From Dirofilaria immitis (taxonomy: Eukaryota > Nematoda > Chromadorea > Rhabditida > Onchocercidae), in NCBI GenBank assembly GCA_024305405.1, contig JAKNDB010000015.1, positions 626,001 through 690,000 on the forward strand: 64,000 bases of DNA, in the 5' to 3' direction. Position numbers and translations under genes: made by a program. Shown here one piece after another: positions 26,605 through 39,304 of the stretch (the first letter of the stretch is position 1; every line of letters starts with the position of its first letter). Under the pieces are notes generated by a model, which was not told the DNA's origin, did no database searches, and was given only the letters and a program-made list of their open reading frames with translations.

Positions 26605-26935
26605 ACTCAAAGAAATTGTTATCAATTTCATATCTTATCATTCCCTTCTATTAATAATCTCTTATCATTCAAATTACGCTGAGTACAATAAAACTAATGA
26701 TGTAGCAATACTTTTTTCTTTTATCTTATTTCTTTTACGTCTTTCTATCGCAAACTAAAATAATAATTATCATTAAAAATAGTCGAAAAAATTGTTATCA
26801 ATTTCATATCGTATCATTTTCTGTTAAACTCATATCATTCAAATTACATTGAATATAATAAAACTAATAATGTAGTTTTTATCCTACTTCTTCTACGCCA
26901 TTCTATCGTAGACTAGAAATGATAATTACTATAAC
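26605..26935. repeat. ~170-bp direct duplication
   Basis: Two copies carry AATTGTTATCAATTTCATAT, ATTCAAATTAC, ATAATAAAACTAAT.ATGTAG and TTCTATCG.A.ACTA.AA in the same order. Confidence 0.8.
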
Positions 26936-27490
26936 GATATGGGATTTCGATAAATCTTACGTCATTTAAATTTGATTAAAATTAGGCTACTTACTCTTTT
27001 ATTGATTAGAGATTAAATATTAATTCTATCCGAGTAAAAATTGATATTCGATATGATGATATGAATATCTATCTGAATATATCAGATGAAACTAATCAAT
27101 ATATTTTTATCAATTTATTCCTTGATATTTAAGAAAAATAACAAAAAAAAATAATGAAGAAATTTATTTATTGATTTTTTTTAAAATAATATTTTCATTT
27201 TTTGTAAAAAAGCAAAGCAAACAGATAATTGAATTAATCGATAATTGAATTAATTGGTAATTAATTATAATTTAAAAACATTTCAAATATATAGTAATAA
27301 TTAATTAAATTTAAAATAAAAATGAACAAATATTTTTTAAACAAATAATTAATTATAATTATTTATTATATTTTCCTTGTTAAAATTCTATTATTATAAT
27401 TAATATCAAATTAATTGATATTATTTGATTAAATTAATTTCAAATATCAATTCTGATAAATACTTTTTATTCATACATCAATCAATCATT

Positions 27491-27562
27491 TGTTTCGTTT
27501 CATTTCACTTCGTTTCATTTCGCTTCGTTCCGTTCCGTTTCGTTTCGTTTCGTTTCGTTCCA
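27491..27562. repeat. (TTTCG/TTCCG)n pentanucleotide repeat
   Basis: A run of TTTCG, TTCAT and TTCCG pentamers of about 70 bases. Confidence 0.9.
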
Positions 27563-27817
27563 ATTCATTCATTTAACAACAATCAATGTTCATCGATCAT
27601 TTCTTCAGCTTTTACAATCCATCATATTTTGGGAAATTTGAGTAGAGTAATTCGTTTATATTCACTAAATGATTCATTCACTAAATGACGTAGCTTTCTA
27701 TCGATACGTATCGTAGCTAGAATCAATCATCTATTTAATCTTATCGTAACTGGAATCAATCACCCATCTATCTTATGGTAGCTGAACCGTTCATCCATCT
27801 ATCTTATCGTAGCTGAA

Positions 27818-27925
27818 CCGATCATCTATCTATCTATCTAATCTATCTTATTCCATCTATCTATCTATCTACCATTCATCCATCTATCCATCCACTCATT
27901 CATTCATTCATTCATTCATTTAGTC
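27818..27925. repeat. (ATCT)n and (CATT)n tetranucleotide repeats
   Basis: CTATCTATCT and CATCCATC runs grade into CATTCATTCATT. Confidence 0.85.
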
Positions 27926-27975
27926 ATTCATTCTAATTCCAACTACCCATCGATCGATACGATTCGCCTCACTAC

Positions 27976-28310
27976 AACAGCTATTTAACCATTACAACAA
28001 CGGATAGAGAGGTCAACACCGATACATCTAACTTTCTGTTGCTTCTTATGTTATCATTTCCTATGTTCAAGAGTGTACGTACAACAACGAATAGGGAGAG
28101 GTCAATTATCGATACATCTAACCTTCTGCTCCCTTTTATGTTATCGTTTCCTATATTCAGGAGTATAGATACAACAATGGATAGAGAGGTCAACACCGAT
28201 ACATCTAACCTTCTGTTGCCTTTATATTATCGCTTCCTAAATTTAGGAGTGTGTGTCTGTAGGTACAACAATAGATAGAGGTTAACAACTATTCGTCTAA
28301 CATCCTGTTG
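27976..28310. repeat. ~97-bp tandem repeat, about 3.5 copies
   Basis: Each unit has TACAACAA.GGATAGAGAGG, TCAACACCGATACATCTAAC, TTCTGTTGCC and TTATC.TTTCCTA...TTCAGGAGT. Open frames over it on both strands repeat the same peptide and are not taken as genes. Confidence 0.85.
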
Positions 28311-28571
28311 TCTCTCATATCATGAGTGATATTATTATTGTTGTTATTATCGTTATTATCGTTGTTATTATTGTTATTATTATCATTATTATCGTTATTA
28401 TCGTTATTGTTGTTGTCATCATTTTTATTGTTTTCAATTCTCTTCAATTTTTGCATATAATATAATATGTGTGTTATTATTGAATGAGAGAATATTGGTG
28501 TAAATAAATATATAATCATGTTGTTGTTGTTGTTGTTATTGCTATGTCCAGCTTAGTATCCTCTTGTTTAA

Positions 28572-28576
<5 letters not shown>

Positions 28577-28651
<75 letters not shown>

Positions 28652-28652
28652 C
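28577..28652. repeat. (CT)n microsatellite
   Basis: Near-pure CT dinucleotide run of about 75 bases, just after a TTATTG-rich tract (28330-28430). Confidence 0.95.
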
Positions 28653-28919
28653 CCTATCTATCTATATATTTCTATCTATTTAACCCTTTTTCCTTATGAT
28701 ATTAGTATCACATGTCATGTTTTGATATTGATATGAGGTAATTATTGATCTAATAACATTTCTATTCATTCTATTTTATTTTTTGATCAATATCAATTAT
28801 AGATATCTATGAATAATATTGATTTTATAATGCAATTATCTTATAGTTATCAACAAATTGATTATCAAAATAATCTTTAAGGAAGCAATAATTATTATCA
28901 TATGATATGTTGATAATTT

Positions 28920-29730
28920 ATTAAGATAAATTTAGAATGGATTACTTCTGCTAGGTAACGTGAGGAAAAAAAAGTCACGTAAAAAAATATAGCGAAATAG
29001 ATGCGACACGTGATCGTTGATATTTAACCAACTTTTGAACAGACTAACTGTAAATGCATATGTTAAGCGTGTAGCAAGAGATATTCTCGACTGAGATGAT
29101 AAAAGAATCTCGAGATTTTTCATTCTTCCTTATTTATTACTTATGATTATATCAATCATCTTATTTTAATTGCTATTTTCTATTATGTGATATAATGATA
29201 ATAATGAGATGAATTTAGAATTGATTCCTTCTGCTAGGTAACGTGAAGAAAAAAAGTCACGTGAAAAATAAAGCAAAATAGGTGCGATACGTAATCGTTG
29301 ACATTCAACCAACTTTTGAGTAGACTAATTATAAATATGTATGATAAGCATTTAGCAAGAGATATTCTCAATTTGAATGATTAAACAATCTCGAGATTTT
29401 CCATCTTCTTCCTTATTTATTACTTATGATCATATCAGCAATCTTACTTTAAGATAAATTTAGAATTGATTTCTACTGTTAGATAACGTGAAGAAAAAAA
29501 GTCACGTAAAAAAATAAAACAAAATAGATGCGATACGTGTTCGTTGATATTTAGCCAATAAATGATTTGTAAAGTTTTTAATTATCTTTTGAGTAGACTG
29601 AATGTAAATATATGTATATTGATAAGCATGTAGCAGGCGATAAAATTCTCGATTGAAATGATTAAACAATCTCGAGATTTTCCATCTTCTTCCTTATTTA
29701 TTACAACTTACGATCATATCAATCATTTTT
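28920..29730. repeat. ~270-bp tandem repeat with ACGTGA/TCACGT hairpin, three copies
   Basis: Copies begin near 28922, 29208 and 29452. Each has TTTAGAAT.GATT, GGTAACGTGA, an A-rich spacer, GTCACGT, then ATGCGA.ACGTG.TCGTTGA and CAATCTCGAGATTTT, and ends at CTTCCTTATTTATTAC. ACGTGA and TCACGT are reverse complements about 10 bases apart. The second arm is conserved in all copies. The third copy has a ~20-bp insert. Confidence 0.9.
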
Positions 29731-30115
29731 TTTAATTGCTATTTCCGATAAGTTATAAATCATTCTCTCTTTTATATAGCAATAAATTTGATAACTTATA
29801 AAAATTTCATTTTACAAATTCTATCATCCGTAACAAATTTATATATCTTTTTTTTTTTAATATTTAATTTAAATTTATATTTAATTCCAATACATGCTAA
29901 CTTAAAAGAAATGTATATGAAATTTTAAAATTTGCTATATCTAAAAATTGTTATTTCTAATCATTGATAACATTTAAGCATATCAGTTAATGAAATAAAA
30001 TAATCGTTTTGATCAAAATTTTTAACATTTAATAATTTCAATCAATCAAATTATTTATTTTAATTTTTATAAATGAAAAAATTTATAATTCAATTAATTG
30101 TTTAGCAATTATAAC

Positions 30116-30118
<3 letters not shown>

Positions 30119-30163
<45 letters not shown>
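30119..30163. repeat. (CT)n microsatellite
   Basis: CT dinucleotide run of about 45 bases. Confidence 0.95.
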
Positions 30164-30166
<3 letters not shown>

Positions 30167-31156
30167 CCTCTCTCTCTTCATCTTCATCTATTAAAAATAA
30201 TTTTAAAAATATTTCAAAAATTTCTCTTAAAATATTCGTCATAAATAACAATCCATTAAATAGCAAATTATTATTGAAATCAAAAAAAAACCAGTTTTAT
30301 CAAAATAATCATTTATTTTACCTCTTTTACCTCTTTTTTTTCATCCATCCATTTCAAAAAATTTTCCATTAAAATTATCAGTTTCTTCTTCGTTTTTTAT
30401 TTTTTCATTTTATCAAAAAATTTTCATAAAAATTAGAAAAAATATTTAAAAGTACTGTAATTGAAAAGGTCGAAAAATAATTGGTTAAAATAAAATTAAT
30501 TTCATTTTTTCAACCATTTCATTCTTTTTTTAACCTATCCAAAAAATGAAATTGTATTTAAAAAAATTTTTTTCTTTGAATTTCTATTTTAATCATAAAA
30601 AAAAGAAAATGAATATAAGAGTAATTCTTCTGGGCGATATAAGTTTTAAGTTTGGATTGTCAAAAAAATTTACAATAAAAATTATCATCCTTATCTATTC
30701 TTTTTTTTATAACCTATATTACATACATATATATATATATATATATAGAGGAAGTTCAAATTTATCGAGAAATTATTTCTCGAGAAAAAAAGCATATGAG
30801 ATATATTCTTATTTTCTAATAATCATTTTTTGTTAATTATCATTATTTAGGTACAAAAATTAAGTCAAACAAATCGGTTTGTAAAATGATTGATATTCGA
30901 ACTTATTTAGAACTCTTTATCATTGTCGATTAAATTTGCATAACAATAGCAATTTGTTAATTCCCAAGCGAATAATGAAAAGAAATGATAAGAAAGATAA
31001 GATTAATTAATGGAAACGAATGTTTCCGTTTATAGAAAAAGATTTAAGAGCACTGATTTTTTTAGTAATAGTTCAATTTTAGTTCAATAAAAGTTCATAT
31101 AAATTCAAGATTAAGTAATCTCTTATTTAAACTTTTTTCTATTTTCCTACTTTAAA

Positions 31157-31305
31157 ATTCATAGAAATTTCTGGATTAGTCGTAAATAATGATATATATG
31201 ATATGATAATGCCAAATTCTTGTCGTATCTAAAATTCATAGAAATTCCTAGATTAGTCGTAAATAATGATATATATGATATGATAATGCTAAATTATTGT
31301 CATAT
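31157..31305. repeat. ~78-bp direct duplication
   Basis: AAATTCATAGAAATT, CTGGATTAGTCGTAAATAAT and ATGATATGATAATGC occur twice in tandem. Confidence 0.85.
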
Positions 31306-31712
31306 CGTAAATTTAGTTTATAAGCAATCATTTATTTAACAACGTAAAATCTTTCCAACAATTTACTCCATTCATTTTTTAAATTTCAATTTTTCAAAAT
31401 TAAAAAAAAGGAAAAATTATAAGAATTAAATTTTGCAAAAGCTTATCATTAATAATTTTACCATAGTTTCGTGATAACGATGACTGATAATAGTTTAAAA
31501 AAAAAAAGTTTGAAAGCAAAGAATAAAAATAGTAGAAAAGATCGTTAAAAATAGTGCAATGTCAATTTTATAATAAATGTGTTTTTTCTTTTTTTTTTAG
31601 TATATTAATAAACAAGATATTCGAGAAGTCTCATTAATATTTTATGAGATGCCATTTTTAACACTTTTTTTCCTATTTTAATATATAAATTATATTATAT
31701 ATATATATATCA

Positions 31713-31798
31713 TTTTATCTGCAAGCCATTTTTCTTTATCACTCTATCTGCAAGCCATTTTTCTTTATCACTTTATTTGCAAGCCATTTTTCTTTTCC
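31713..31798. repeat. 29-30-bp tandem repeat, three copies
   Basis: TGCAAGCCATTTTTCTTTATC recurs at about 31720, 31749 and 31779. Confidence 0.9.
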
Positions 31799-32448
31799 TT
31801 TTTTCTTTTTCGAAATCATTAGTAGGAATAATTTAATAAATTCGAATATCTAAAAATAAATTTAAGATTTAAAAATTAAAAGTCTTTATCTTCACACCTC
31901 AAATCTTTTATGTAAATTCTTCTTCATGTAAATTTGGCTTTTTTTTTCTCGATTTGATATATATATATACATTTCAAATAAGATTTGCATGTAATATTGA
32001 AAATCATAAATAATTAATTAATCAATTTAATAAATATCAACTCCCTTCTCGCAAAATAATAATAATAATAATAGTAATAACGAATAATAATTCGAGAATA
32101 ATAATAAAATTTTATTGATATTTGAAATTGATTATTTGTATCTTCAATGAATAGTAATAATAATAATAAGGTTTAATTATCATTTAACAAGCTTATTATT
32201 CAAATCTTTTATAATTTCATCAACCATATTTTATTTATTGATTATTTTATTTTGGTGGAAAATTTTACGGCCATTAATTAGTTTATCGAGTAATTTGTTT
32301 GCTATTATAATAAATTAAGCAATTTATTGGTATACTAGCTAAAATGCTTATTAAGTCTATTTAATTGATAAAAAAGAAATCAATTAAGCTATCATTTTAT
32401 CTTCATTGTTATAGACGGTTAGGCGATAATTTAGATAAAATATAGACG

Positions 32449-32528
<80 letters not shown>

Positions 32529-32538
32529 TATATATATA

Positions 32539-32574
<36 letters not shown>

Positions 32575-32580
32575 TATTAT
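32449..32580. repeat. AT/AAT cruciform-forming tract
   Basis: (TA)n then (ATA)n runs into (TA)n then (TTA)n. The AAT run (about 32490-32525) and the ATT run (about 32541-32570) are perfect inverted partners around a short TA centre. Confidence 0.9.
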
Positions 32581-32659
32581 TTCATCTATCTGTCTATCTA
32601 TCAATCTATTAAGCATCATCATCATCATTCATTCTTTTTCATTCTTGCATTATTTGAAA

Positions 32660-32684
32660 AGCAATAATAATAATAATAATAATG

Positions 32685-32731
<47 letters not shown>

Positions 32732-32745
32732 TAATAATAATGATG
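32660..32745. repeat. (AAT)n microsatellite
   Basis: About 27 AAT triplets with single ATG interruptions. Confidence 0.95.
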
Positions 32746-33904
32746 ATGAATATATACGTAAATAAACAAGTTTATATATATAAAATAATTATAAAAATAA
32801 CATAATTAATCATTTGATAATAAAATAATCCTTTAATGATATCTCTCATCTAAATATGACATGTAATCATTTAATGATAAATTAAACAACATTTTGATTT
32901 GAATAATTATAAAATTTGAAATAATAAATTATCATTTAAAAAAGAAAACTTTTTTCTCTATATTTAAAACTTTATGCAACTTTGACAAAGTGACAAATTT
33001 TTTTTGGTAAATATTACCTTTTTTTCTCTCTCTTCTTTCTTTTTCTCTCTCTCTTTTCCTCTCTAATTCATGTATTCCCTTGGCTGTAATTAAAATAAAA
33101 AAGCCCCAAAATTATATTCGATAATTCAAAAGGCATGAAATTTATATTTCAAACTTTTTTTTTGATCAATTTTATCCATTCCAAAAAAAAAAATTTACCC
33201 AATGGAATAGAACAATAATATATTGGCAATATGAAATCAATTCATACAGGGCTTAGTTTTTGAACGGAAATGAATTATTTTTCATGCTTCAATGAAATTT
33301 TTATATATATATATGTATAAATAAAAGCCTAGAGCCTAGAGCCAAAAGTTTAAAGCTTTAAAACTCCTAGACTATTTGCACTCCAGGAACAGACAAAAAA
33401 ACTTTTTTTCCTTTAATCTTTTACTATTATTACTATTAATTATTATTATTTGTCTGTTTATGTTATTCTTATTTTATCAATCATTTTTACATCTTTTGCT
33501 ATTGCTATTTTTAATATTGATATTAGTATTTAAGAAATGAACAATGGATAATCTTTAGAAAATCTAATAAGCACTTAAACTTCAACAACATTATTCATCC
33601 AATGTTATTACATAAATATTAGATCTTTTCATTTTAGCTGCTTTTTTCATCATTTCTTATCTCTTATCATTGATCATTTCCTATGCCTTATCTTTCCTAA
33701 TGGTCTATTTTCTTTTTCAGTCTAATTAAATTTAATAGCTACAATAAATGAAATTAATAGTTGCTGAAATTGGATTATAAAATGTCAGTTGAAAGTGAAA
33801 TAACGATGCTTTCAGTTAGTTAAAATGTTGCAAAATGATTTTATAAAAGCTATTAGATAAATCTATCAATTATTTAAATTTAACTTTAATTATCAATTTA
33901 TATC

Positions 33905-34440
33905 AGTATTCATTATACATGTATTTTTTTCTTATTGCAATAGAAGGATAATAAGCGAAAAATAGAAGTTCTACATACAGCATATTTGCTGTTATAATTT
34001 ATATCAAAATACCATAATAAGCACAGATGAGTTACTGTAATCTACAGTTCCCAATTTTCATTACAAACATATTTTTTTGCTGTAGTAGAAGTGATAGGAA
34101 AAGAATAATAGAAGTTACACACATCGTATATTTACGATTCGTTACTATATTTTACACCGAAGTATCATAACAGAGACAGAAGAGTTACTGTGATCCATTG
34201 TTACCAGTATTTATTATATACATATTTTTTTAGTGCAATTTTTTTACTGTAATAGAAGTGATAAAAAAGAGTAATATGGGTCATATATATGATTTGTCAC
34301 TCTATTTTTGCAAAGTATCGTAATAAGCATAGTACAAAGTACCGTAACAAGCGTATGATTTATCATTACATTTTATCTTAATAAGCGTAGGCGGCTTACT
34401 GTAATTTACCGTAATCTGATTGGAAATACATATATGCAAT
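33905..34440. repeat. ~170-bp diverged tandem repeat, about three copies
   Basis: Shared blocks are ATTATA.ACATATTTTTTT, ATAGAAGTGATA, GTATCATAATAAGCA and GAGTTACTGTAATC. The minus-strand open frame at 34302-34490 lies in the last copy and is not supported as a gene. Confidence 0.7.
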
Positions 34441-36822
34441 TTTTTCATCAATGATGAATATGGGGCAATTTTGCAAATTTTATATTTCATATAAAATTCT
34501 AAATTTTACTCTCAAAAATTTTGTAAAATTTCGACAAGTGAAGAGATATATTTAATTAAGCACACTTTTTCTTTTTGGCATATTTTTCGACATATAATTG
34601 TTGTGATGTAGAAAATTTTTCAACACTTTTTTTTGATATTTTCTATGCAAAAAAATGCTTGCAGTAAAAATGAATGATTCTTTTACCAAAGAATCACTCA
34701 TTTTTCTTTGATAAAAGTTTATATCACTTGCATATCAGAAAATAAGCATGAAGAATTCATGTTTTCCTCTTCTTTTTTTCTTCCTTCTCTGATTTATGAA
34801 TGTTTATCATAAAATGCTTCTTCATCTTTTTTATATATCTTGAAGCTTTTTAAAATAGAAGATAGATTCATTTCGATTTTGAGACACAATTTTTTCTTTC
34901 CTTTCTATCTATTTTAGACTAAACGATACCAAATAATCCGTCACAACATTCATTCTCTTCTCTTCTTCATTTCAGATTGGCATATTTCGATCATCAAATT
35001 TTAGTGAAAATATTCTGCATTCACAAAAATATTTCAATATATAATTCACCTTCTGATAAGGCTTCATTTTTTTCTTGCTTCTTTCCAGAGTTCGTCGTTG
35101 GTTTTCTGCATTCAGAAGCATTTTGCATTTTTGCATTACATTCTATGATGCTTTTATTTTTTGTTCTCGCTTTCCTTCTATTGTCTTCTGCATTCAGAAG
35201 CATATATGATTATTTTTGCATTAACTTTCTGATAAGGCTTCATTTTTTTCCGCTTTCTTGCAAGATTCATCATCGAAATATTATTGATTGATTGATTTTT
35301 TTTTCTTATCATATCTTTCTGTCTTTTTCGTAATTTTTACTAAATGAAGAAAAAAGAATTGAGTAGAAGGAAAAGAAATAAAATAAGAGAAATAATTCGT
35401 GAGGAAAATGTTGTACAAATTAGAAATGCTAATCAATATGTTTATATAATAATTTATTTCCTCTAATCATTGCATTTACAATATAATCCTTAATAATTAA
35501 TAAATTTAAACGAGATAGAATGGCTAATTTCTATCAAGACTCTCGACTTAGGAGCAGAACAAATTCCCCATTTATATTGCATATCTTTCTAAACTTTATT
35601 TAGCATCGAAGCTAGCAATTTAAAGTTAAACTTTATTTAGCAAACTTTATATTTTAAACGTTATTTAGCACCGAAGTTAGTGATTTAAAGCAAAAATAAG
35701 CATGATTATTTTTTAACTCTAACACAAGAATTATCACTATCATAATGATATTACGAATGATTTTTTTCTATGCTAGAAAAATCATCAAAACAATCGATTG
35801 TATTTTGTGAAATTGAAATTTTTAAAATCAAAAAGTATTCCTCTAGGTTGATACTTTAGGAATTGTTTCATAGATTAGTTTGTGATAAAACTAAACTTCT
35901 AAAATTTTGATTAAAAAGAATGATTAAAAATTGATCATAATTTAATTATTTGATTATTTGCGCTTATCTTTCGAACTTATTGAATTGATTAAAGGAAAAA
36001 AAAAAGTGCAAAATTAATTCTTTCATTTTTTTCTTTTTTTTTTTAGGAGCGAAATATCAAATTGGAATCGAATATAGTAATATAATACATTTACCGTATA
36101 AAAAGACGATATTTCAAAAGCAAAACAAAAACGATGAATTTTTATCGAAAAAATAAATATTCGTAATATGGTGGCAGCATCAATCAACGATATTAATTAT
36201 TTCCGATTTACGTTATTATTGCTTATAAGCTTTTAAGCAAAATTATTGCTGATAAACGAACTAACGAACTAATTATTATCATTCCTACTGATATTGTTAT
36301 TATTATTACTATTTACTAATTCTATTTTTTTTTTTACTAATTATTGCTATCATTTTAATTAAATTAAATTAAGTAATTGGAAATAATTTGTGGAGTAATT
36401 TTTTTTTTACATTTCCTATCATCGCCTTCTATTTAAATCATTTATTATCAATTCCAAATCATATTTGCTATTATAAATTTTAAATTACGCTTTGTCAAAT
36501 TGAAGCGTTAAAATTTGCTGAAATATTTTACAGTTGATTAATTTAAGGTAAGTTTATTAATTTATTGATTTATTTTTATTTTCTTTATTTCGTTTTATGT
36601 TAATTCTTTTTTTTTTTAAATTAAATAACTTTTAAAAAAGATAATTGATTTTTTTTGCTTAGAGAATATTTATTTATAAAAATCAATAATTTTCTGATGG
36701 GAAAAAAGAACGATTAATTTTATTACTTTTCTCTATTTCGCTTTACTATTTTATTAATGTTTATAGTTTTTTTTAGGATCAAAAAAAACAAAACGAAGAC
36801 TTTCATATTTGCATAAATAACG

Positions 36823-39238
36823 ATGCCAAGTGCTGATGATGTATTTCGGCAGTTCGAAATTCATCTGGATGCAGGTCATGATCCAATTTTTCACGGTGAT
36901 GAATTAATAACCGGTAAATTACGTATTGAACTTAAAAGACCAATGACAATACAAGCAATCAAGTTGCAATTTAAAGGACGTGCTGCATGTATAAAAAGAG
37001 ATTCTACAAAAGGAGCAGAAATGGAAAAGGTATCTATCATTTAAAAAAAAACAATAAAATATTTTAGAATTTTCTAAAATTCAGAATTTCAGATTCTTTC
37101 ATAAATGTTATTTAATTTAGTAATTATAATAAACAATTTTTATTATTTTTATTTTTAAATATATTTTCTCACCTATTTTAGGTATATTTTGATAGAGATT
37201 TCACATTGCTAGAAAGGCCACCTGGTCGACCAGAACCAGGACATTTTCCATGGATTGCTAATTACTTATATTGTTTACCATTTGAATGTCCATTACCCCT
37301 TGGTTGTCCAACTTCATATGAAAATCCGCATGGATTTATTCGATATTTCATTCGAGCTACTGTTGTTGAAGAAACTGGAGCTGATTCAGTGAGTTTTAAT
37401 AATCGTAAATAATTTGATTTATTTGATATACAAAAATTTACCCATCATATTATATATCTTAAAAAAAAAAAAGGATTTTATTGAATAGCCTAATCAATCG
37501 AACAAATATTAAAATCAAATTTGTTATTTTATACTAATCTAATGGAATGAATTTTTAGCGTGAATATATCGCAAAAAAGCCGATCTCAGTGATTGCACCA
37601 GTAGAATCATTTATAGAAATGGCAATGCAACCAATAGGTGCATCAGAAACAGTATCATTTGGTGGTTGTTGTTGTCGTGGTAAGTTGATCGCTGAGGTAC
37701 GTTTGCCAAAATCTGCTTATGCACCAGGTGAAACAGTCATTGGTTCTATCAAAATTGATAATCGACACCCAAGGCATATTGTTGATCAGGTAATAATTTC
37801 GAAACTTTTTCTTTTTTTTTGGTATTTCGATTCAAAATGAAAGCTTAGAGCAATTTATTGAAAAACTTAGATTAGATTATTCTTGAAATTATAGTTAAAA
37901 TGTAAAGTAAAGTTGACAATCAAATGACGTAATAGCATTCTTGAGTTACATTAATGACGTAATAGCGCTCTTGAGTTTTATTATCATAAGATGATTATGA
38001 ATATGATGTTATGCAGAGCATCAAAATTTATAGATATTTTCTACATAAAACTACTAAAAGGACTAATTTTTAGATGGAACTTCGTCTAGTAGATCGAGTG
38101 CAATGTATTGATTCTAAAAATAATACTACATTACCGAATCGGACGTTGATCATACGTCGGCTTGAGAAACATGATGCTGTAAAGTCGAAAACTTTGTTGC
38201 AAAAAGATGAAGTATTTTTCCTGCAAATTCCTGCTTTAGCGCCAACTCTAGGTTTGTTTTTGTAGATTATTCGTTTTTCTAATAATCATTTATTTATTAA
38301 GTATTTTTAGCTTAGATATTTTATTTTATCATCTTATAGGATGAGGTATAATTTATGAAAAACATATTTTTGGAAATTTTATGCATACCAACAGAAATTA
38401 AATGTGAATAATTGTTATACTTGCACAGAATAACTTTGCTCAAATGCTATTTTTATCAATTCTAGGAACAAAATTACATAAATCAACTGTTACTAAGAAT
38501 ACTTCAACTACGGATACTGATGTTACAATGACACCAGATCAGCCAGTTCCAAATCCCACTTCGCTTCTCATCAAATTTCAAGAATCTCCAAGCAGCGCAA
38601 CTTTAAGATTCAGAAAGAAACCGTTTTTGCGGGTTGAATACGCCATACAAGTATGTTTATGCGTTAATTCATGTTATCTAAGATTATTCTGAGGATGAGA
38701 ATTCAAAAAACTTATAACGTTAAATTTATTAAATTCAACAACTTATCAATAAGGGATATAATATTAAAACGGTATAAAATTTTTCTGATATGAAATAAAA
38801 TATCCTTCTGCTCTCATATCCTGATACATACGTTTCACATATTATCAAATTCTTCAAATTTCACTAGTTCTTCAGTCAATTTCACTGCAAATTTTAGTTT
38901 CTTAACATTGCATTCAATTTTGCAATAAGTTACAGTTATCGCTTGGTGATTATTTGTTACTGGAATTACCGATAACAATTTTACCATTACCATGTCGAGG
39001 TAGCAATATCAATTATCAGCCATTTGTTGGTGGTGCACAACCAATACCAGAAAGTGATGAATCTGGAAAATTCATCTATGGTAATGGTTTCATGTTTACT
39101 CCTCAATATAGTGTACTAATTCCATCGGCCAACAGTTATCCATTCAAAAGTGATGTTACTGCAAGCTCAGAAACAGCACCAACAATCGTAAATGCATCGC
39201 AGTCAAACGGTAATACCGAGAATGGTACGAGGAGATGA
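36823..39238 (+). CDS. Alpha-arrestin (arrestin domain-containing protein)
   Basis: Six exons: 36823-37029, 37182-37388, 37559-37789, 38074-38251, 38466-38650 and 38936-39238, all GT-AG and in phase, giving 436 residues. The arrestin-N fold is seen at about residues 10-150 (FHGDELITGKLRIEL, then IKLQFKGRA) and arrestin-C at about 170-360 (GKLIAEVRLPKSAYAPGE, later ITILPLPCRG). Family members are cytosolic or endosomal adaptors that sort membrane proteins, usually by recruiting NEDD4-type ligases through C-terminal PPxY motifs. No PPxY is visible here, only TPQY in the tail, so ligase recruitment may be weak or different. A Ser/Thr-rich insert of about 30 residues (TVTKNTSTTDTDV) lies within arrestin-C near residues 277-305. 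A spliced 5' UTR is possible (TTTTTTTTAG at about 36770). No frame damage. The exact C. elegans arrd orthologue is not assigned. Confidence 0.93.
37926..37975 (+). promoter_or_regulatory. Duplicated CRE/ATF-like motif in intron 3 of the arrestin gene
   Basis: ATGACGTAATAGC occurs twice in about 30 bases, each time followed by TCTTGAGTT. TGACGTAA is a bZIP (CREB/ATF) half-palindromic site. The enhancer role is inferred only. Confidence 0.3.
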
Positions 39239-39298
39239 TTGGTAAAAAAAAAAGAAATAAGATGATAATGATAAAAACAGTGATAGTAATGATTTGTG

Positions 39299-39304
39299 AA
39301 TAAA
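39299..39304 (+). terminator. Poly(A) signal of the arrestin gene
   Basis: AATAAA 61 bases after the stop codon at 39236-39238. Confidence 0.6.

Larger units (their letters stand above)
17808..36822. other. 19-kb region without recognisable genes
   Basis: Apart from the CBP20 3' flank, I see no exon with protein similarity on either strand. The open frames found here are short, and either low complexity or translations of tandem repeats. The content is satellites, a fold-back element, segmental duplications and AT-rich unique DNA, with the larger repeats entered separately. A non-coding RNA gene or a fast-evolving nematode gene could be missed. Confidence 0.55.

Noticed and set aside
34977..35291. 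104-codon plus-strand frame with Phe/Ser-rich sequence
   Set aside because: It spans direct repeats (GCATTCAGAAGCAT, TTCTGATAAGGCTTCATTTT) and has no similarity or splice context.
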